Positions 31,481-37,000 of a stretch of 37,000 nt of DNA are shown one piece after another. The notes below the pieces were generated by a model. The model did no database searches. It was not told the DNA's origin and saw only the letters and a list, made by a program, of their open reading frames with translations. Positions within the stretch are counted from its first letter, which is position 1. Each line of letters opens with the position of its first letter. The stretch covers positions 29,795-66,794 of the forward strand of contig FR879677.1 in assembly GCA_000435055.1 (NCBI GenBank), in the 5' to 3' direction. Source of the stretch: Clostridium sp. CAG:138. Lineage in GTDB: Bacteria; Bacillota; Clostridia; Christensenellales; CAG-138. The position numbers were made by a program, and so were the translations under genes.

Positions 31481-33409
31481 ATGCTTAAAAACAGGCAGGA
31501 TCTTATCGCGCTTCGCGAGGGCTGCATGGCTGCGGCTCAGCTCCAGAAAAGAAGGATTCTTGTTTGCGCCGGCACGGGCTGCGTATCCAGCGGCTCACTG
31601 AAGATCTTTGACAGGCTCAAAGAACTCATCGAAGCAAACGGCATCAGCTGCCCCGTCGAACTCAAGGTTGAACCCCATGAACCCGGCATCCATGGCGGCG
31701 AGTGCGCATGTCACGCTCAGGCAGAAAATGCCGATAACAGCATCGCAATGAAAAAGAGCGGCTGCCACGGCTTCTGCGAAATGGGTCCCCTTGTTCGCAT
31801 CGAACCCGAGGGATACCTCTACACCAAGGTTCAGCTTTCCGATTGCGAAGAAATCGTTGAAAAAACGATTCTCAACAACGAGCCCATCGACAGGCTTGCA
31901 TATAAGCGCAACGGCGAAATCTACAGGAAACAGGAAGAAATTCCCTTCTACAAAAACCAGACCCGCATCGTTCTTGAACACTGCGGCCACATTGATGCAC
32001 TTTCCGTCAAGGAATATCTCAGCATCGGCGGTTACACCGCTTTTGAAAAGGCTCTGTTCGACATGACTCCCGATGATATCGTTAACGAAATCTCCGAGTC
32101 AAAGCTCCGCGGCAGAGGCGGCGGCGGCTTCCCCACCGGCAAAAAGTGGGCACAGGTCAAAGCACAAAAAGCCGAACAGAAATACGTTGTCTGCAACGGC
32201 GACGAGGGCGACCCCGGCGCATTCATGGACAGGAGCATCATGGAAGGCGACCCGCACCGTATGCTCGAAGGTATGATGATCGCAGCAGTTGCCTGCGGCG
32301 CAACCGAAGGTTATATCTATGTCCGTGCCGAATACCCCCTTGCGGTATTCAGACTCCGCACCGCAATCGAACAGGCAAAGGAAATCGGCCTGCTCGGCAA
32401 GAACATTCTCGGCAGCGGCTTTGATTTCGATCTCCATATCAACCAGGGCGCAGGCGCATTCGTTTGCGGCGAAGGTTCCGCATTGACCGCTTCCATCGAA
32501 GGCAAGCGCGGTATGCCCCGCACCAAGCCCCCGCGCACCGTTGAACACGGTCTGTTCGAAATGCCCACCGTTCTCAACAACGTTGAAACCTATGCAAACG
32601 TTCCTTCCATCATCTCCAAGGGCGCAAAGTGGTTCTGCACCATCGGTACCGAATCCAGCCCCGGCACGAAGGCGTTCGCAATCACCGGCAATATTGCAAA
32701 CACCGGTCTTATCGAAGTCCCCATGGGCACCACTCTGCGCGAAGTCGTCTATACTGTCGGCGGCGGTATGCGCGGCGAAGGTCAATTCAAAGCCGTTCAG
32801 ATCGGCGGTCCTTCCGGCGGCTGTCTGACCGAAAAAGATCTTGACCTGCCCCTTGATTTCGACTCCCTCAAGAAAGTCGGCGCAATGATCGGTTCCGGCG
32901 GCCTTGTCGTCATGAACGACAAAACCTGCATGGTCGAAGTTGCACGCTTCTTCATGCACTTCACCCAGAACGAATCCTGCGGCAAGTGCACCCCCTGCCG
33001 TGAAGGCACCAAGCGTATGCTTGAGATCCTTGAGCGCATCGTTCACGGCAAGGGCGAAGAAGGCGACATCGAGCTGCTGCTCGAACTTGCGGACACCGTA
33101 TCTTCCACCGCTCTTTGCGGTCTCGGAAAATCCGCACCCAACCCCGTCGTCAGCACGATTAAAAACTTCCGCGACGAATACGAAGCGCATATTTTCGAAA
33201 AACGCTGCCCCACCGGCAACTGCGCAAGGCTGAAGAGAATCGTGATCGATCCCGCAGTCTGCAAAGGCTGCTCCAAGTGCGCAAGGCAGTGCCCCGCAGG
33301 CGCGATCAGCGGCGAGCTTAAGAGCCCGTTCCATATTGACCTTACAAAGTGTCTCCGCTGCGGCGCATGTATCACCGCCTGCCCGTTCCACGCAATCAGG
33401 GAGGAATAA
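31481..33409 (+). CDS. hydB: Bifurcating hydrogenase subunit HydB (NuoF-like)
   Basis: HydB binds NADH and FMN and several iron-sulfur clusters. The 642 residues contain an N-terminal thioredoxin-like [2Fe-2S] domain (VCAGTGCVSSGS, then CHGFCEMGPLV), the NADH/FMN core (GRGGGGFPTGKKWA, about residues 207-220, and CGEGSALTASIEGKRG), the [4Fe-4S] motif ESCGKCTPCREG with ALCGLG, and a C-terminal two-cluster ferredoxin (CKGCSKCARQCPAGAI and CLRCGACITACPFHAI). This domain set separates HydB from NuoF of complex I. AGGGAGGAGAATTAAC is the ribosome site. HydA starts three bases after its stop. Confidence 0.94.
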   Translation: MLKNRQDLIALREGCMAAAQLQKRRILVCAGTGCVSSGSLKIFDRLKELIEANGISCPVELKVEPHEPGIHGGECACHAQAENADNSIAMKKSGCHGFCEMGPLVRIEPEGYLYTKVQLSDCEEIVEKTILNNEPIDRLAYKRNGEIYRKQEEIPFYKNQTRIVLEHCGHIDALSVKEYLSIGGYTAFEKALFDMTPDDIVNEISESKLRGRGGGGFPTGKKWAQVKAQKAEQKYVVCNGDEGDPGAFMDRSIMEGDPHRMLEGMMIAAVACGATEGYIYVRAEYPLAVFRLRTAIEQAKEIGLLGKNILGSGFDFDLHINQGAGAFVCGEGSALTASIEGKRGMPRTKPPRTVEHGLFEMPTVLNNVETYANVPSIISKGAKWFCTIGTESSPGTKAFAITGNIANTGLIEVPMGTTLREVVYTVGGGMRGEGQFKAVQIGGPSGGCLTEKDLDLPLDFDSLKKVGAMIGSGGLVVMNDKTCMVEVARFFMHFTQNESCGKCTPCREGTKRMLEILERIVHGKGEEGDIELLLELADTVSSTALCGLGKSAPNPVVSTIKNFRDEYEAHIFEKRCPTGNCARLKRIVIDPAVCKGCSKCARQCPAGAISGELKSPFHIDLTKCLRCGACITACPFHAIREE

Positions 33410-33412
33410 ACA

Positions 33413-35095
33413 ATGGAAAAGAAATTTATGTATGTTGACGACATCGCCGTTGAGCTTAACGGCGAGAAGAACGTCCTTGAAGTTATCCGCAAGGCGGGCA
33501 TCGACATGCCCACACTTTGCTACCACCCCGAACTGTCCATCTACGGCGCATGCCGTATGTGCATGTTTGAAAATGAGCGCGGCGGTCTTGATGCTGCATG
33601 TTCCGCACAGCCCCGTGCCGGCATGAAGGTTTATACAAACACCGAAAGGCTCCGCAAGTATCGCAAGAATATCATCGAGCTGCTGCTTGCAAACCATTGC
33701 CGCGACTGCAACACCTGCGAAAAGAACGGAAACTGCAAACTTCAGCAGCTTGCAAAGCGTTACGATGTTCGCACCGTTCGTTTCCCCAACACCGCAAAGA
33801 CCTATGTTGACGATTCTTCCGTAAGCATCACCCGCGATGCAAGCAAGTGCATCCTCTGCGGTCAGTGCGTCCGTATGTGCAACGAGATTCAGTCCGTCGG
33901 CGCGATCCACTATGCGCACCGCGGTTCTCATATGCTCATCAGCACCGCTTTTGAACGTCCCATTGCCGAAACCGTATGCGTCGGCTGCGGTCAGTGCGCG
34001 GCAGTCTGCCCCGTCGGTGCAATCACCATCAAGCAGGATACCGCAAAGGTTTGGAAGGCGATCGCCGATAAGAACCTTGTTGTAACGGCACAGGTTGCTC
34101 CCGCCGTCCGCGTTGCGATCGGCAAGGAACTCAACATGCCCGAAGGAACCGATGTCATGGGCAAACTCGTTGCCGCAATGCATCGCATGGGTATCGACAA
34201 GGTATACGACACATCCGTCAGTGCCGACCTCACCATCCTTGAAGAAACCGCAGAATTTGTTGAACATCTCGGCAAAAATACCGGAATGCCCCTGTTCACT
34301 TCCTGCTGCCCCGGCTGGATCCAGTTTGCAGAGAAGAAGCATCCCGAAATCATGCCCTATATCTCCACCTGCAAATCCCCGATGCAGATGCTTTCCGCGC
34401 TCATCGTCGAGCAGCAGAAGGATTGCGAAAAGAAACATTTCAACATCGCCGTAATGCCTTGCACCGGCAAAAAATTCGAGGCTGCACGCAGCGAATTCAC
34501 CCATGACGGCAAGCCCGATGTTGATGCTGTTATCACAACTCAGGAGCTCATCCACATGATCAGGACTGCCGGCATCGAATTCGATACCGTTGTTCCCGAA
34601 GCTATCGATGCACCTTTCGGCATGTTCTCCGGTGCAGGCGTCATTTTCGGCGCAACCGGCGGCGTTACCGAGGCTGTTCTCCGCAGGGTTTCCGATGACA
34701 AGTCCATCAATGCAATCCGCAGCATCGGCAATTGCGGCGTTCGCGGCACCGAAGGCGTGAAGGAATTCACCGTTCCCTTCAACGGCGGCGAACTGCGCAT
34801 TGCGGTCGTAAGCGGTCTCGGCAATGCCGAGAAGCTTATCAAGCAGCTTCTTGCAAAAGAAGTCAGCTTTGACTTTGTTGAAGTTATGGCGTGCCCGGGC
34901 GGCTGCGTAAACGGCGGCGGTCAGCCTGTTACCCTCGAAAATGCAAAGAAAGTCAGGGCGGACGGTCTGTATTCTTCCGATATGACCAACACGCTTAAGA
35001 CTTCCGACACCAACCCCCTCATGGATAAGCTCTATGCCGATTATGTCAAGGGCAGGAACCATGAGATGCTCCACGTTCACTATAAACATAACTGA
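33413..35095 (+). CDS. hydA: [FeFe] hydrogenase catalytic subunit HydA
   Basis: HydA reduces protons or oxidises H2 at the H-cluster. The 560 residues hold an N-terminal [2Fe-2S] domain (CYHPELSIYGACRMC), a His-Cys3 [4Fe-4S] motif (HCRDCNTCEKNGNC), two [4Fe-4S] clusters (CILCGQCVRMC and CVGCGQCAAVCPVG), then the H-domain. H-cluster motifs are TSCCPGW (C298, C299), MPCTGKK (C350) and MACPGGCVNGGGQ (C494, C498), all complete, with C298 in the place of the proton-relay cysteine. It ends with the small-subunit part. With hydC and hydB it should form the NADH/ferredoxin-dependent bifurcating enzyme. No maturase genes (hydE, hydF, hydG) are in the window. Confidence 0.96.
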   Translation: MEKKFMYVDDIAVELNGEKNVLEVIRKAGIDMPTLCYHPELSIYGACRMCMFENERGGLDAACSAQPRAGMKVYTNTERLRKYRKNIIELLLANHCRDCNTCEKNGNCKLQQLAKRYDVRTVRFPNTAKTYVDDSSVSITRDASKCILCGQCVRMCNEIQSVGAIHYAHRGSHMLISTAFERPIAETVCVGCGQCAAVCPVGAITIKQDTAKVWKAIADKNLVVTAQVAPAVRVAIGKELNMPEGTDVMGKLVAAMHRMGIDKVYDTSVSADLTILEETAEFVEHLGKNTGMPLFTSCCPGWIQFAEKKHPEIMPYISTCKSPMQMLSALIVEQQKDCEKKHFNIAVMPCTGKKFEAARSEFTHDGKPDVDAVITTQELIHMIRTAGIEFDTVVPEAIDAPFGMFSGAGVIFGATGGVTEAVLRRVSDDKSINAIRSIGNCGVRGTEGVKEFTVPFNGGELRIAVVSGLGNAEKLIKQLLAKEVSFDFVEVMACPGGCVNGGGQPVTLENAKKVRADGLYSSDMTNTLKTSDTNPLMDKLYADYVKGRNHEMLHVHYKHN

Positions 35096-35141
35096 GTCAT
35101 TGTGCACGGTTTGCGCATGAGTCGGTAACAGAGGAAGTGAA

Positions 35142-35196
35142 TTTCACAGAAATTAACTTTCACAGAAATTGACTTTTCATAGAAACAGACTTTCAC
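35142..35196 (+). repeat. Short tandem repeats after hydA
   Basis: TTTCACAGAAATTAAC (35142-35157), TTTCACAGAAATTGAC (35158-35173), TTTTCATAGAAACAGAC (35174-35190) and a partial TTTCAC (35191-35196). Three to four degenerate 16-17-base units lead straight into the terminator stem at 35192. Confidence 0.7.
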
Positions 35197-35230
35197 TCCG
35201 TCCGGATTTGATTTCGGACGGAGTGAATTT
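35192..35230 (+). terminator. Terminator of the hydCBA transcript
   Basis: TTCACTCCGTCCG (35192-35204) pairs perfectly with CGGACGGAGTGAA (35215-35227) around a ten-base loop, followed by TTTATT. The stem is long; the T run is short. It lies about 97 bases after the hydA stop. Confidence 0.75.
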
Positions 35231-35251
35231 ATTGCCCGGAGTGAGCTTTTT

Positions 35252-35344
35252 ATGAGAAACGGGCTGCTTAAAGTTCTTATTCTGCTCGATGATACCGGAA
35301 TTCGTGAGTTAGAAGTGCTGAAACGAACTTTCAGGGTAATGTAA
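35252..35344 (+). CDS. Possible 30-residue small protein between two terminators
   Basis: ATG at 35252, ten bases after CCGGAG, opens a frame of 30 codons: MRNGLLKVLILLDDTGIREL and then EVLKRTFRVM. A strong terminator follows 18 bases after the stop (35362-35386). The region between the two terminators therefore looks like a separate short transcription unit, coding or not. No promoter is evident upstream. No relative is recognised; a small RNA or nothing are alternatives. Confidence 0.25.
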   Translation: MRNGLLKVLILLDDTGIRELEVLKRTFRVM

Positions 35345-35361
35345 AATAATAAACAGAGCAG

Positions 35362-35386
35362 AAGGGACAGTTCGCTGTCCTTTTTT
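35362..35386 (+). terminator. Rho-independent terminator with UUCG loop
   Basis: GGACAG (35365-35370), TTCG, CTGTCC (35375-35380), then TTTTTT (35381-35386); flanking AAG/TTT extends the stem. A textbook terminator with the extra-stable UUCG tetraloop. It lies 135 bases beyond the hydA terminator, so it either backs that up or ends a separate short transcript. Confidence 0.9.
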
Positions 35387-35408
35387 GCATTTTTGATGAA
35401 GACGGGGG

Positions 35409-35435
35409 TTGAAAAAACAACTTGAATGGTATAAT
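35409..35435 (+). promoter_or_regulatory. Extended -10 promoter for the flavin reductase gene
   Basis: TATAAT at 35430-35435 is preceded by TG one base upstream (TGGTATAAT), an extended -10. TTGAAA at 35409-35414 is a possible -35, but with a short 15-base spacer. Confidence 0.6.
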
Positions 35436-35474
35436 ATAAAGAACAGAAAATACTCGGACGGAGGTAATTCCGAA

Positions 35475-35969
35475 ATGAAATTAGCCAAAGAAAACTTCAT
35501 GCTTTTTAACGATAATTGGGCACTTGTCACAGCGGGCAGCCTGACGCATTACAACACGATGACGATAAGCTGGGGCAGTCTCGGCTGCATATGGAACGGT
35601 GAGGATTCGGCGCGCCCGATAGTTTCCGTTTATGTCAAACCCTGCCGCTATACGCATGATTTCATTGAAAAAAACGAAATTTTTACGGTCACATTCTTTG
35701 ATAAGAAATATAAGCCCGATCTTGGTATTCTCGGCAGAGAGTCCGGACGCGACGGCGATAAAGTTGCAAAAACGTCACTCACTCCGATTGCGGTTGGCGG
35801 CAGTGTCGGCTTCAGGGAAGCGGACACAACAATAGTTTGCAGAAAAATATATAAACAGGATTTTGATACCGCAAACATGCCGAAGTCGGTGATTGAGGCT
35901 TATTATCAGACCGAAGCACCGCACACGATGTATATGGGTGAGGTGCTTGAAATAATCGAAAAGAAATAA
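35475..35969 (+). CDS. Flavin reductase-like (FMN-binding split-barrel) protein
   Basis: A 164-residue protein of the flavin reductase/FMN-binding split-barrel family. The pattern NDNWALVTAGSLTHYNTMTISWGSLG (in parts NDNWALVTAG and YNTMTISWGSLG), then PIVSVYVKPCRYTHDFIEKN and FTVTFFD, matches anaerobe members that bind FMN; the electron partner and substrate are unknown. The ATG at 35475 follows CGGAGGTAATTCCGAA; the frame is open upstream across the promoter but that part is not translated. It has its own promoter, so its place next to the hydrogenase need not mean joint function. Confidence 0.85.
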   Translation: MKLAKENFMLFNDNWALVTAGSLTHYNTMTISWGSLGCIWNGEDSARPIVSVYVKPCRYTHDFIEKNEIFTVTFFDKKYKPDLGILGRESGRDGDKVAKTSLTPIAVGGSVGFREADTTIVCRKIYKQDFDTANMPKSVIEAYYQTEAPHTMYMGEVLEIIEKK

Positions 35970-36038
35970 GAAACATACGGATAAGGACAGAGCTGCTCTG
36001 CAATAATATCTGCGCCGGCAACCGCGGCGATACTAATC

Positions 36039-36854
36039 ATGAAAGAAAGAATTGCTGATAAGGATTGGAATTTTACACCGCTTACACATGAATACTTTCA
36101 TCGCGGCGGAAAAACGGGAGTGCTGCTTCTGCATGGCTTCACAGGCACTCCCGCAAACATGCATTCAATTTGGAAATGTCTTGAAGCCGACGAACAGGAA
36201 TGCCGCTTGAATACAGCGGTCGAAAATGAAAACGGATACACAATTTACGCTCCGTTGCTGTCGGGTCATGGGACAAATCTGCGGAACATGCGGAAATCAT
36301 GCGCACGGGAATGGATAGATGACGCGTTAAAAGCCTATGACCGATTGACTGCGGCGGGATGCGAAAAAATCTATGTTGCCGGGTTAAGCATGGGCGGACT
36401 GCTTGCTGCAATTGTTGCTTCCGAAAGACGAGTTGACGGCGTAATTATGATCTGCGCACCGGCGAAGATGAAGCTTTATCTGCATATTTGCAGATTTATT
36501 TCGCTTGCGGTGCCTTATATTATAACGGGTGAACCTCACTGGCAGGAGGATGAGGAAGCGCAAACTTATATGGGCATGGCCACAGCAAGAATTTCCGATT
36601 TGAATAAAATACGCCGCCGTGCAAACAAAGCGGTTTCGAAAATAACTGCACCGCTGCTCGTAATTCAGTCGCGAGAGGATAATAAGGTTGCACACGGCAG
36701 CGCGGAACGGATTCTTCGGAGTGCAGAATCAGCCAAAATTGCGGAAGCTGTGTTTTTTTCGGGTGCGAAGCACGGAATAACATACAGCAACAAGAGGGGT
36801 GAGGCGGCCGAATGTGTAAAAAACTTCATTGCAGCGCAAGATTCGGGGGGATAA
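36039..36854 (+). CDS. Alpha/beta-hydrolase carboxylesterase (Est30-like)
   Basis: A 271-residue serine hydrolase similar to the Est30/monoacylglycerol-lipase group, which cleaves short carboxyl esters. Visible are the oxyanion-hole segment LLLHGFTGTP near residues 30-39, the nucleophile elbow GLSMGG (serine near residue 117), the acid IQSREDNKV and the histidine SGAKHGITY. Compared with Est30, about 15 extra residues (EADEQECRLNTAVENEN region) follow the oxyanion loop. No good ribosome site precedes ATG 36039; it starts 69 bases after the flavin reductase gene and may share its transcript. Confidence 0.85.
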   Translation: MKERIADKDWNFTPLTHEYFHRGGKTGVLLLHGFTGTPANMHSIWKCLEADEQECRLNTAVENENGYTIYAPLLSGHGTNLRNMRKSCAREWIDDALKAYDRLTAAGCEKIYVAGLSMGGLLAAIVASERRVDGVIMICAPAKMKLYLHICRFISLAVPYIITGEPHWQEDEEAQTYMGMATARISDLNKIRRRANKAVSKITAPLLVIQSREDNKVAHGSAERILRSAESAKIAEAVFFSGAKHGITYSNKRGEAAECVKNFIAAQDSGG

Positions 36855-36928
36855 AAATGCGCCTTTTGAGAGCTGCCGACTGTGCCGAATTTGCAAAAAA
36901 AAGCGGAATTTGCGAATATACTTTTTAA

Positions 36929-36934
36929 TATAAT
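36929..36934 (+). promoter_or_regulatory. Possible -10 box near the window end
   Basis: TATAAT stands 30 bases before the last ATG. No good -35 is seen (GAATTT at 17 bases), so this is tentative. Confidence 0.3.
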
Positions 36935-36964
36935 GAACGAAAAGAGGGCAAAAAGGGGTTATAA

Positions 36965-37000
36965 ATGTCGAAAGGGAATTGCAGCATTCCGGGAGGGGTA
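36965..37000 (+). CDS. Possible start of an unidentified gene, cut by the window end
   Basis: ATG at 36965 opens MSKGNCSIPGGV, still open at the window edge. AAAAGGGG lies five bases upstream, and a TATAAT 30 bases upstream. Only 12 codons are visible, so identity is unknown. The last bases (GGGAGGGG) could instead be the ribosome site of a gene starting beyond the window. Confidence 0.25.
   Translation, partial: MSKGNCSIPGGV

Noticed and set aside
32099..35107. A 1002-codon open frame on the minus strand across hydB and hydA
   Set aside because: It is antisense to two genes with complete catalytic motifs, has no ribosome site and repetitive low-complexity composition; it results from the codon bias of the plus-strand genes. 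The same holds for minus frames at 29137-30645, 23646-24977, 8176-9348 and 2198-3277.
1..37000. tRNA or rRNA genes, CRISPR arrays, transposases, phage genes
   Set aside because: None was recognised on either strand; all long gaps are accounted for by leaders, terminators, promoters and small repeats.

Overview
The window looks like the chromosome of an anaerobic, endospore-forming member of the Clostridia (Firmicutes). The clues are the start of a spoIIGA-like gene, complete S10-spc-alpha ribosomal clusters in Gram-positive order, strong AGGAGG ribosome binding sites, TTGACA/TATAAT promoters, and an electron-bifurcating [FeFe] hydrogenase next to an NfnAB transhydrogenase. All real genes run on the plus strand except the first, a truncated spoIIGA-like gene. 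No tRNA, rRNA, CRISPR array, insertion sequence or phage gene was seen.

Layout. 1-126 (minus): N-terminus of a SpoIIGA-like protease, back to back with the S10 operon; a Spo0A-box-like site lies between them. 368-17417: one strong promoter, a structured leader with a small leader ORF, then 32 genes. The order is rpsJ-rplC-rplD-rplW-rplB-rpsS-rplV-rpsC-rplP-rpmC-rpsQ-rplN-rplX-rplE-rpsZ-rpsH-rplF-rplR-rpsE-rpmD-rplO-secY-adk-map-KOW protein-infA-rpmJ-rpsM-rpsK-rpsD-rpoA-rplQ, closed by a rho-independent terminator. Three gaps in this cluster (rpsH/rplF, secY/adk, rpmJ/rpsM) hold long near-perfect hairpins, and an internal promoter sits at the end of map. 17515-21448: a nucleoside-type ABC transporter (fused ATPase and two permeases) without an adjacent binding protein. 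21531-25090: two cell-wall hydrolases, a CwlD-like amidase and a multi-domain NlpC/P60 endopeptidase, each with its own promoter and terminator. 25106-27884: a frameshifted DivIC/FtsB-like division gene, then Ppx/GppA, RdgB and a YfcE/MJ0936-type phosphoesterase.

28163-35095 is an energy-metabolism block. nfnAB (NADH/ferredoxin/NADP+ bifurcation) is followed, after a 429-base gap with operator-like palindromes and a duplicated palindromic repeat, by hydCBA (NADH/ferredoxin-dependent H2 production or uptake). Together they would balance ferredoxin, NADH, NADPH and H2 pools. These genes share the CCC-proline codon preference of the ribosomal genes, which suggests very high expression. 35096-37000 holds tandem short repeats, two terminators around a possible 30-residue ORF, a flavin-reductase-like protein, an alpha/beta-hydrolase carboxylesterase and the possible start of another gene.

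Most of the window is conventional. The parts that deserve a second look are the RNA architecture of the ribosomal cluster (leader ORF plus hairpins), the divIC frameshift inside a tandem duplication, and the control region between nfnB and hydC. No clearly new multi-gene system was found.
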